From Tepidicaulis sp002389665 (lineage in GTDB: Bacteria; Pseudomonadota; Alphaproteobacteria; Parvibaculales; Parvibaculaceae), in contig NZ_OZ244942.1 in NCBI RefSeq assembly GCF_965222285.1, forward strand, positions 1 to 64,000: a stretch of 64,000 nt of DNA, read 5' to 3'. A program made the translations under genes and the position numbers. The first letter of the stretch is position 1. Every line of letters begins with the position of its first letter. Positions 54,084 to 61,480 of the stretch are shown here, piece by piece. Under the pieces are notes generated by a model that was not told the DNA's origin, did not search any database, and worked only from the letters and a program-made list of their open reading frames with translations.

Positions 54084-55148
54084 ATGAAGCAGAACAAACC
54101 TTCCGCGCGCGGCGGCGCGCATAAAACGGCAGGCGGGCCGGATACCCAGCGGCCCTGGCACCATTTGCCGGGCGGGCGGTTCCGCAATCCCGCCGGCAGC
54201 CCCGTGCGCAGTCAGGCGCCGGTCAAATGCACGCTGCCCTTTTTCGCGCGCATGGTCCGCCAAAGCTTCGATACGGTGGAGGTGCCGGACGGGCATGTCA
54301 TTCCCCGTCCGCTCGCGCACCGCGCGCTTTCGGACCATATGGTCAAGCAAGGCGATTTTCTGACCTGGCTCGGCCACGCCTCCTTTCTCATGCGCCTCAA
54401 CGGCAAGGTCATTCTCACCGACCCTTATCTGACGCGTTATGCGGGTCCTGCCGGGCTTGGGCCGAAGCGCTATGTGAAAAGCGGTATCGCGATCGGCGAT
54501 CTGCCGCCTGTCGATTATCTGGTCGTCAGCCATAATCACTATGATCATCTCGACGAGCGCGCGCTTGCCAGGCTGCCCGGCAAGGAGCGCATGACCGTTA
54601 TCGTGCCGCTGCGGCTTGGGGAATTTTTCACCGCGCGCGGGTTCAAGAATGTCGTCGAGCTTGATTGGCACGATGCCTTTGAAGGCGAAGGCGTGAAGAT
54701 CACGGCGCTGCCCGTCGTGCACTGGTCCCGCCGCTCCGGCTTCGACACGAACCGTACGTTGTGGGCCGGGTTTTCTTTGAAGAGCGAGCGCCATCATGTG
54801 TTCTTCGGCGGCGACAGCGCCTATGGCCCGGTCTTCGAGGAAATCGGCAAAGCCTATGGGCCTTTCGATACGGCGCTGATCGGCATCGGCGCCTATGAGC
54901 CGCGCGTCATGATGGCAGCCTCTCACGCCAATCCGGAAGAGGCGGTGGCGATCGGCCGGGATATTGGCGCCAAGCGCCTTGTCGGCATGCATTGGGGAAC
55001 GGTGGTGCTGACCGCCGAGCCGCCCTTCGAACCGCCGGAGCGGTTTATGAAAGCCGGGCGCGAGAGCGGCTACACCAATCACGATCTCTGGATCATGGCG
55101 ATCGGCGAGACGCGCGATCTCTCCGATCCCTGGCCCGCCAATACGTAA
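54084..55148 (+). CDS. NAPE-PLD-like metallo-beta-lactamase-fold hydrolase
   Basis: This 354-residue protein has the zinc motif VVSHNHYDHLDERAL and the further ligands ALPVVHWSRRSGFDTNRTLW, FFGGDSAYGPVFEEIG and GMHWGTVVLTAEPPFEPPER. It is like N-acyl-phosphatidylethanolamine phospholipase D and UlaG-type L-ascorbate lactonases. The N-terminus (WHHLPGGRFRNP) is typical of the NAPE-PLD-like bacterial group. The substrate is likely a lipid or phosphodiester, not proven. It has no signal peptide. Confidence 0.88.
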   Translation: MKQNKPSARGGAHKTAGGPDTQRPWHHLPGGRFRNPAGSPVRSQAPVKCTLPFFARMVRQSFDTVEVPDGHVIPRPLAHRALSDHMVKQGDFLTWLGHASFLMRLNGKVILTDPYLTRYAGPAGLGPKRYVKSGIAIGDLPPVDYLVVSHNHYDHLDERALARLPGKERMTVIVPLRLGEFFTARGFKNVVELDWHDAFEGEGVKITALPVVHWSRRSGFDTNRTLWAGFSLKSERHHVFFGGDSAYGPVFEEIGKAYGPFDTALIGIGAYEPRVMMAASHANPEEAVAIGRDIGAKRLVGMHWGTVVLTAEPPFEPPERFMKAGRESGYTNHDLWIMAIGETRDLSDPWPANT

Positions 55149-55268
55149 AATCCTTTAGCGTGATCCGAATGGCTTGATCCGGGCCGCTGCGGTGATTTAT
55201 CCCGCAAGTGCGGGCGGGCGTGTATGCTCGTGGCTCAATGCGTCAAGCGCTCGGGAGAAAGGCCAGCG

Positions 55269-56636
55269 ATGAGCGATCACACCATCACCAGCGATTTCAA
55301 GGAACCGCGCCGTTTCGGCAAGGACCAGATGCGGCGGCTGGGCGCGGAAAGCGGCGTGCGCCTGCAAACCCAGGTGCTCTTGCGCTGGCTGGCGGTGGCC
55401 GGCCAGCTTGCCGCCGTGCTTATGGTGGATTTCGCGCTCGGCTTCGATCTGCCGCTCGGCATGTGCCTCGGGGCGATTGCCGCCTCCGCCTGGCTGAACG
55501 TTTTTCTCGCCGTGCGCTATCCCACGACGCGGCGTTTGCCGGACGGACAGGCCGCGCTTTATTTCGGCTATGACGTCTTGCAGCTCGCGGTGCTTCTCTA
55601 TCTGACGGGCGGGCTTGCCAATCCTTTTGCGCTGCTCTTCCTCGTGCCGGTGACGATTTCGGCGACGACGCTGTCGCTGCGCTCCACCGTCTCGCTCTGG
55701 TTTCTGGCGGCGGCGCTGGTCAGTTTCCTCGCCTTCTTTCATCAGCCTTTGCCTTGGCAGGCAGGCGAGCCGTTGATCCTCGACTTCCTTTACATTCTCG
55801 GCATCTGGGTGGCGCTGGAACTCGGGCTCGGCTTTATGGCGGTTTATGCCTGGCGCATCGCGCAGGAATCAAAGCGCATGTCCGATGCTTTGACCGCCAC
55901 GCAATTGGTGCTGGCGCGCGAGCAGCGCCTTTCGGCCATCGACGGGCTTGCAGCCGCGGCCGCCCATGAGCTCGGCACGCCGCTCGGCACGATCTCACTC
56001 GTGACGAAAGAATTGCAGCGCGGGATGCCCGACGAAGAACAATTGCGCGAGGACCTTGCGCTTCTTCACAGTCAGGCGGAACGCTGCCGCGATATTCTCT
56101 CGCGCCTGACGCGCCAGCCCGATGAGCGCGACGCGCTGCTTGCCCGCCAGCCCGTCTCGCTGCTCTTGAATGAAATCGTCGATCCTTACCGCGGCTCCGA
56201 CGTTTCCATTCAGATCGAACTGGAAGCGGAAGGCGAGACGACGGAGCCGGTGCTGCCGCGCGATCCGGAAATCATGTACGGGCTCGGCAATCTCGTGGAA
56301 AACGCCAGTGACTTTGCCGAGGATAAGGTCATCGTCAAAGCGGTCTTTTCCAACGAGCGCATGCATATCCGCCTGATCGACGACGGGCCGGGTTTTCCCG
56401 CCGACATTCTGGAAAAGCTGGGTGAGCCTTACATCACCACGCGCCCGCGCAGCGGCCTTGCCGACGAGCGCGAGGAGCATGAGGGGATGGGGCTCGGCTT
56501 TTTCATCGCTAAGACCTTTCTGGAACGCTCCGGCGCCGATGTGAGCATTGCAAATCGCGGCGATGGGGTGTCGGGCGCGATTGTGACGGTGGAATGGCCG
56601 CGCGCCTTGATCGAAGCCGGCAGCCGGGACGTATAA
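55269..56636 (+). CDS. regB: Redox-sensing histidine kinase RegB/PrrB/ActS
   Basis: This 455-residue membrane kinase has about six hydrophobic segments between residues 35 and 195. Hallmarks of RegB are present: the quinone-associated heptapeptide GGLANPF (114-120), the H-box AAAHELGTPLGTISLV with phospho-His233, and the redox-active Cys273 (QAERCRDILSRL). The ATPase motifs are NLVENASDFA, DDGPGFP and GMGLGFFIAKTFLERSGA. RegB controls respiration, carbon fixation and other energy genes through RegA according to redox state. The response regulator gene lies 147 bp downstream. Start 55269 (MSDHTITSDF) was chosen over an upstream frame. Confidence 0.95.
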   Translation: MSDHTITSDFKEPRRFGKDQMRRLGAESGVRLQTQVLLRWLAVAGQLAAVLMVDFALGFDLPLGMCLGAIAASAWLNVFLAVRYPTTRRLPDGQAALYFGYDVLQLAVLLYLTGGLANPFALLFLVPVTISATTLSLRSTVSLWFLAAALVSFLAFFHQPLPWQAGEPLILDFLYILGIWVALELGLGFMAVYAWRIAQESKRMSDALTATQLVLAREQRLSAIDGLAAAAAHELGTPLGTISLVTKELQRGMPDEEQLREDLALLHSQAERCRDILSRLTRQPDERDALLARQPVSLLLNEIVDPYRGSDVSIQIELEAEGETTEPVLPRDPEIMYGLGNLVENASDFAEDKVIVKAVFSNERMHIRLIDDGPGFPADILEKLGEPYITTRPRSGLADEREEHEGMGLGFFIAKTFLERSGADVSIANRGDGVSGAIVTVEWPRALIEAGSRDV

Positions 56637-56783
56637 AAGCGTATAGGCCCAAAGGATCTGAATTAAGTCTCTGGCGGGCCTCACAAAAGTTGGCGCGGGC
56701 GGAAAGAAAGCCTAAATTATGAGCATGGGCTTTCATCGGGTAAGAGTCCTGCAGAGAATAGGGCAGAAGGTAAGGAGAGCGCT

Positions 56784-57353
56784 GTGAGCGGAACGGAAAC
56801 GGCAGGACAGGGCGAAACGGGCGCGGGCGAAGAGCGCACGCTGTTGCTCGTTGACGATGACAAGCCGTTTCTCACGAGGCTCAGCCGCGCGATGGAAGGG
56901 CGCGGCTTCGAGGTGACGATTGCCGAAACAGTAGCCGACGGCAAGGCGCTGGCGCGTGCCGGCAAGCCGGCCTATGCGGTGGTGGACCTGCGCCTTGAAG
57001 ATGGCAACGGCCTTGACGTCGTCATGGCGCTGCATGAAGCCCGGCCCGATGCGCGCGCCGTGGTGCTGACTGGCTACGGCAATATCGCAACCGCGGTTGC
57101 TGCGGTGAAGCTCGGCGCGGTGGATTATTTGGCCAAGCCCGCCGATGCCGACCAGGTGGAAGCGGCATTGCTCGCCAAAGGCGACGGCATCGCTCCGCCG
57201 CCGGAAAACCCGATGTCGGCGGACCGGGTGCGCTGGGAACATATCCAGCGCGTCTATGAGCAGTGCAACCGCAATGTCTCCGAGACCGCGCGCCGCCTTA
57301 ACATGCACCGGCGCACCTTGCAGCGCATTCTGGCGAAACGTGCGCCGAAGTAA
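56784..57353 (+). CDS. regA: Response regulator RegA/PrrA/ActR
   Basis: This 189-residue regulator has a receiver domain (LLLVDDDKPFLTRLSRAME, phosphoacceptor Asp68 in AVVDLRLEDGNGLDVVMAL, Lys118 in DYLAKPAD). The C-terminal Fis-type HTH is NVSETARRLNMHRRTLQRIL. The start is GTG 56784 with AAGGAGAGC upstream. The alphaproteobacterial RegA proteins are nearly invariant in the HTH, and this matches. It is paired with the RegB kinase upstream. Confidence 0.95.
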   Translation: MSGTETAGQGETGAGEERTLLLVDDDKPFLTRLSRAMEGRGFEVTIAETVADGKALARAGKPAYAVVDLRLEDGNGLDVVMALHEARPDARAVVLTGYGNIATAVAAVKLGAVDYLAKPADADQVEAALLAKGDGIAPPPENPMSADRVRWEHIQRVYEQCNRNVSETARRLNMHRRTLQRILAKRAPK

Positions 57354-57382
57354 GCGGCTTTCGTTTTCTCTTTAGTTTTTTC

Positions 57383-57471
57383 GTCACCCTCGGGCTTGAC
57401 CCGAGGGTCCATACGGCGCTGCGGTTTGGCATAGCCTCTCTGTGGACCCCGGCACGAGGGCCGGGGTGACA
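57383..57471. repeat. REP-like palindrome pair, locus 4
   Basis: GTCACCCTCGGGCTTGACCC... (57383-57411) and inverted TGGACCCCGGCACGAGGGCC... (57443-57471) lie just after regA. In the first copy the arms have changed together (CCCTCGGG with CCCGAGGG), which preserves the hairpin. The rest of the 329-bp gap to the next gene holds nothing else firm. Confidence 0.85.
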
Positions 57472-57682
57472 GGGAAAGTGTGGGGCGGGGCTCGTAGGGT
57501 TTCTCCCGTTCAGCCGAGTTTGGCGATTTCTTGCGTGTTTTTCATGTCGTGTCTGACTAGGGCCACTTAAATCGCGGGCACAGGATGGGAAAAGAATGTT
57601 GTCTGTGTCCTAGTCGCATTACTCTTTAGGCGTATCTTCCGGCGCAACATCAAGCATTCTCGGTAAAGGGCTAAAGGGAAAA

Positions 57683-58075
57683 ATGTCGAATCATACTGAT
57701 GAGAATGAAGTACAGAAGGCCGCCATACAAAAATTTCGAGAGGCATTGCCCATTTGTTTCGCCGCTGTTGGCGGTAGCGTAGTCGTTATGTCGGGGCTTT
57801 TGGTCGCGTCTGTGCCTTATCCAGAACTGGCCACGCATATGGTTCATAGTTTTGTTGGTTGTGTGGTGGCGTTTTTCATAGTGTTCGGTGTGGCCATGTC
57901 AACAATATTGAGTGGCGATCATGCTTTGGTCAAAATTCCATTTGTAAAAAAGCCGACCCATGTGTTCGTCTATGCAGTTGCCCTTGCCATGCTACTTTCT
58001 GTCAGTGCTGTTTCTTACGCATTGGTATTCATTGGAGAAGCGCAATTTCTAGAAGAAGCCCGCTTCGAGCCATGA
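57683..58075 (+). CDS. Small three-TM membrane protein of unknown function
   Basis: I do not recognise this 130-residue protein. It has a short polar N-terminus and three likely membrane segments: about 22-44 (ICFAAVGGSVVVMSGLLVAS), 53-76 (VGCVVAFFIVFGVAMSTI) and 94-118 (VFVYAVALAMLLSVSAVSYA). Loops carry few charges. AGGG lies upstream of the ATG. The reading frame and its upstream DNA are visibly richer in A/T (runs such as ATACAAAAATTTC) than every neighbour, which suggests recent acquisition or an orphan gene. It lies between the REP pair after regA and the convergent mmcB gene. Confidence 0.65.
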   Translation: MSNHTDENEVQKAAIQKFREALPICFAAVGGSVVVMSGLLVASVPYPELATHMVHSFVGCVVAFFIVFGVAMSTILSGDHALVKIPFVKKPTHVFVYAVALAMLLSVSAVSYALVFIGEAQFLEEARFEP

Positions 58076-58085
58076 TGCTTCTCAG

Positions 58086-58562
58086 CTAAACGCCGCTGTC
58101 GATGGCGAGATGGGCGCGGCGGGCGGCGACGCGGGCGAAGAGCAGGGTGACGGCCTTGCGCCGCGCGGCGGGTAACCGGTCTTCCGGGCTTTCGCGTAAA
58201 ACCTCCGCACCGAATTGATCGGCGACGATGAGGCCCGTTTCTTCCGGCAGCACCTCGCGGGGAAATTCCATCGGCACGGCGAAAAAGAAGCGGTCGCAGA
58301 AATCCAGATAATCTTCCCATTTCTGATCGGCGCGGAAATCGGCAAGGCTCGATTTGATTTCAACGGCGATGATCTCGCCTTTCGCGTTGATGCCCGCCAC
58401 ATCGATCCGCCGCCCGGTCTTGAGCGAAAATTCGGTCAGCGGGGCAAAGCCCATATGAATGAGAAGGCGGCAGACCCCGCGCTGCACGGCAGCAGCGGTG
58501 GGAGACTGGCGCCCATCCACAATGGCGAAGTCGAGATCTTCATGTGTGATCTTGCCGCTCAT
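58086..58562 (-). CDS. mmcB: MmcB family DNA repair protein
   Basis: This 158-residue nuclease-like protein of the PD-(D/E)xK fold has the active-site pattern GRRIDVAGINAKGEIIAVEIKSSLADF with Asp...Glu-x-Lys. VQRGVCRLLIHMGFAPLTEF and YLDFCDRFFFAVP are also typical. In Caulobacter, MmcB is an SOS-induced repair factor. Its start overlaps the stop of the phosphotransferase gene by four bases (ATGA), so the two are translationally linked. No SOS box was identified; it would have to lie upstream of the phosphotransferase gene. Confidence 0.88.
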   Translation of the reverse strand: MSGKITHEDLDFAIVDGRQSPTAAAVQRGVCRLLIHMGFAPLTEFSLKTGRRIDVAGINAKGEIIAVEIKSSLADFRADQKWEDYLDFCDRFFFAVPMEFPREVLPEETGLIVADQFGAEVLRESPEDRLPAARRKAVTLLFARVAARRAHLAIDSGV

Positions 58563-59467
58563 GCCGTCTCGATCCCGGCTTGATGAAGGCAGTGCTCGAG
58601 AAGCCCGCGCAGGCGCTGGGCGGTGCGGATATGGGTGGAGGCTTCGATGGCATAGGAGGTGAGCGCATCGAGGGCCGCGCCAAGATAATAGCGCCGCCGG
58701 TCAAGCGCGCCCCCGCCTGCCTTATAGCCGCGGAAAATCGCATCGCGCCAGTCGGGCCGGATTTCAAAATGCCGCCATTCCGCCTCACCCCAGCCAAGCC
58801 CGCATTCGGCCCAGTCGAGAAGGCCGAACCCGACCTCAGGATCATAGACCACGTTTTCAAGATGCAGATCGCCGTGCAGAAAAAGCGGCGCGGCGGTCTC
58901 CTCCTCAAGGCCTTTGCCGATCAGATCCGCCATGGCCAGAAGCTCGGGCGCGGAAAGGCGCGGGCGGGCAAGTTGCAAAAACCGCTGCAAGGGATCGCCG
59001 GGCGCAGGATCGGGGAGAGGTAAGGCGTGGAGCATGGCAAGGGCGGCGCCCAGTTCCTCGCCCATTTCATCGGCGCTGCGCCGGGCAAGGGCCTGCGGGT
59101 GAGAAAGCGGCAGGCCGGAGAGCCTGTCCATGCGCAGCCAGTGACCAAGCGGGCCATGCGGGCCGCTGACGCCGCCAAGGGCCCCGTGCGCATGAAGACG
59201 CGGCGCGCGGAGGGGCGCGGGCAGGGCGGCGTCTTGCAAGTGCGTGAGCGCCAGCACCTCGCGCCGGAAGGCGCCTTCGGCGGCGCCGAGTGCGCGGCCC
59301 TGGCCGACGGTTTTCAGCACGCTGCCATCGCCAAGATCGAAGACCGGCCCGCGCAGCCCCGCGCCGATCACCGGCCAGGGCGGGGCGGGCAGCGCATGGC
59401 CGTCTTCCGCCAGTCTTTCATGCAAAGAACGGCTGAGCGCTGCGGCTTGGTCGGGGCTGAGGATCAT
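58559..59467 (-). CDS. Aminoglycoside-phosphotransferase-like kinase coupled to mmcB
   Basis: This 302-residue kinase-fold protein has a nucleotide lobe GAGLRGPVFDLGDGSVLKTV, the catalytic loop FLHGDLHLENVVYDPE and FGLLDWAECGLGWGEAEW. There is no sign of substrate. The four-base overlap with mmcB implies the two proteins are made together, although a kinase of this family has no known link to DNA repair. It is not similar to the phosphotransferase at 43827 outside the motifs. The preceding gap to the diiron gene carries a terminator at 59531. Confidence 0.86.
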   Translation of the reverse strand: MILSPDQAAALSRSLHERLAEDGHALPAPPWPVIGAGLRGPVFDLGDGSVLKTVGQGRALGAAEGAFRREVLALTHLQDAALPAPLRAPRLHAHGALGGVSGPHGPLGHWLRMDRLSGLPLSHPQALARRSADEMGEELGAALAMLHALPLPDPAPGDPLQRFLQLARPRLSAPELLAMADLIGKGLEEETAAPLFLHGDLHLENVVYDPEVGFGLLDWAECGLGWGEAEWRHFEIRPDWRDAIFRGYKAGGGALDRRRYYLGAALDALTSYAIEASTHIRTAQRLRGLLEHCLHQAGIETA

Positions 59468-59530
59468 GGCTCATCTTAAGGAGCGGGCGGGCGCCAGAGC
59501 AAGCAGGCAAAAAAGAGCAAGCGCACAAAA

Positions 59531-59556
59531 AAAGAGCGGCCCGGGGGCCGCTCTTT
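59531..59556. terminator. Terminator after the diiron protein gene
   Basis: AAAGAGCGGCC (59531-59541) and GGCCGCTCTTT (59546-59556) form an 11-bp perfect stem with a CGGG loop, preceded by an A-run. It terminates the minus-strand diiron gene. Confidence 0.9.
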
Positions 59557-59583
59557 CACACCGAGGGAGGTGAGGATCGCTGC

Positions 59584-60711
59584 TTACTCGGCAGCGGATA
59601 CTTTCGAAAGCGCGTCGGTATTTGCGCTGAAGTTGATCGTCTTCAGGTACTTGATACCTTCTTCGGCGATGTCGTCGCCGACCATCCGGTCGCCTTCGTC
59701 GCGCAGCTCGTCCATGTCCACATAGGTGGCATAGAAAGCTTTCGTGCGATCGGTGATGATGCCGGCTTTCAGCAGCGTCTTGATCAGCACGCGGAAGATG
59801 TTCGTGCCTTCCTTCATCTGCTCGCGGCGGTCATCGTCGGTCACCGCTTCGATCATTTCAGCCTGCACGGTTTCCCAGTCGAGGCCGAACTGCGGATAAA
59901 GCACCTTTTTCTGCTCGGGGTTCACGAGGTTGAAGAGCAGCGTCTGGAAGCAATGGGCGGCCCAATCCTCGATGATCTCCTGTTCTTCCTTGGAGAGTTT
60001 CGGGATCGTGCGGTCGGCCCAGATCTTGCCGAACTTGTGGTGGAAGGCTTCGTCCGTCATGACGAGCTGCGTCAGCTTGACGAGCAGCGGGTCGTTGGAG
60101 CGGGTGTAGAGCGAGGCGAAGGCGCCCATGGCAAGGCCTTCGACCAGCATCTGCATGCCGACGATCTTTTTATAGACTTCCGGCGCATTCACGATGTCGG
60201 TGAGCAGATCGCCCAGCGTCTGGCCGACCGGGAGCGGCTTACCCCAGCGGGCCTGCACGTAGCGCGAGAAAGCCGTGACGTGACGGGCTTCTTCGCGCGT
60301 CTGGTTGGCGGCATATTCCTGTGCGCCCGGATCGCGCAGAATGTGGCAGAGGCTCGCGGAAAGGTTCAGCGCGCCTTGCTCGCCATGCAGAATGGCCGAA
60401 AGCATCCAGCGGGCGCTTTCGTTGGCGAAGCGGATTTTCTCTTTTTCGGAGAGCTTCTGGAAACAGGGCAGGCGGAGTTCGACGATGAACTCTTCCGGCA
60501 TGATCATCTCGTTCTCCATGTCGAAGGACTCGGAGAAGTCGATATATTTTTCGTCCAGCGGATCCCAGAAATGGTCATGGGTCGCGGAAATGATCTTGTC
60601 GAACGCCGTCGAACGCGCACCGTAGCGCTCGACATCCATCATGGCCGGAAAATCATCCGGCGCGACGGCATCATAAGCTTCGTCTTTGGTGATCTGACGA
60701 ATGTCGGTCAT
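59584..60711 (-). CDS. Soluble ferritin-like/R2-like diiron protein
   Basis: This 375-residue helical protein has the full six-ligand diiron set: Glu111 (LHGEQGALN), Glu141-x-x-His144 (REEARHVTAF), Glu191 (LVEGLAMG) and Glu221-x-x-His224 (TDEAFHHKFG). This is the arrangement of ribonucleotide reductase R2, acyl-ACP desaturases, AurF and R2-like oxidases. It is too long for a ferritin or rubrerythrin, and it has no Tyr-radical pattern I can identify. No signal peptide or membrane segment is seen, so it is a cytoplasmic oxygenase, desaturase or iron protein. It is divergent from the MMPL transporter across a 770-bp gap. The exact family is not recognised with confidence. Confidence 0.75.
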   Translation of the reverse strand: MTDIRQITKDEAYDAVAPDDFPAMMDVERYGARSTAFDKIISATHDHFWDPLDEKYIDFSESFDMENEMIMPEEFIVELRLPCFQKLSEKEKIRFANESARWMLSAILHGEQGALNLSASLCHILRDPGAQEYAANQTREEARHVTAFSRYVQARWGKPLPVGQTLGDLLTDIVNAPEVYKKIVGMQMLVEGLAMGAFASLYTRSNDPLLVKLTQLVMTDEAFHHKFGKIWADRTIPKLSKEEQEIIEDWAAHCFQTLLFNLVNPEQKKVLYPQFGLDWETVQAEMIEAVTDDDRREQMKEGTNIFRVLIKTLLKAGIITDRTKAFYATYVDMDELRDEGDRMVGDDIAEEGIKYLKTINFSANTDALSKVSAAE

Positions 60712-61480
60712 TTAGTCCTCCAGAAGCGGCACAATGGCAAAGCGTCCGGTTTATTCCGGCGTCTCCACCCGATTGAACGCAAAGGCGCGCCCGGCCCTTA
60801 TTCAGGCCTTCAAAAGCTACGCCGTCGTTCCCTACCAGATTGTCAAGATAGGGGGCGGCACGGGGGCTTTCAAGATAAAAATGACGGGTGTGTCATCTTT
60901 CTATTAAGCATAGTTATCGTAAGCTTATCAAAGCTGGGTGAAGAGCTGTCCCGAGGCCTTTGGGGGGCCTTTGGCGGGGCCGGCCGGGGTAAATTGGTTA
61001 AAATTGGAGCAATCGGGGGCCGGGAGGGATGGCCCGGGCGCCGGCGGCGGCACGGGAGAAGGTAAACGGCCTGCGGCGCAGCGTCCCTTTTTGTGTGTGC
61101 GGCGTTACATTTCCCGAAAAACTGTGCTATCGAGCGTCAGGTTGGGCGAAAACTGCAAGCCAATTCAGGCGCCATAATGCTAGTCTGCCCAGCCGGGGAC
61201 GTAAGAAAAAGAACCGGGGAACCGGCAGCGGGAACAAACATGGGAGGGGGTCCGACTGTTGCGTATGCGACTGGCGTAGCACCTAGAACGATCAGGAAAG
61301 AGCGCCTGCATAACAGGACAATCTGACCCGGTCACACCCCCCGACAGTTTGATGACCAACCCCCGCACTTGATGCGTGGACGGATGATCCGTCTCTGCAT
61401 AAAGCCGTGGGGTCGCGGGAGCGTTTATAAGTAAATAAGGGGGCTGCGCAGGTGCGCGGCTTAGGAAACGGGATAGGTCC
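60712..61480. other. 770-bp gene-free region between the diiron and MMPL genes
   Basis: Three overlapping plus-strand frames (starts 60938, 61029 and 61093) have no family features, so I call none. Visible structure: a small hairpin ATGAC...GTCAT (60881-60895) within an AAGAT...ATCTT context, and AT-rich segments near 60900-60940. Both divergent promoters must lie here. A length of 770 bp is unusual for this compact genome, so a regulatory RNA or complex control region is possible, but nothing specific is seen. Confidence 0.5.
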
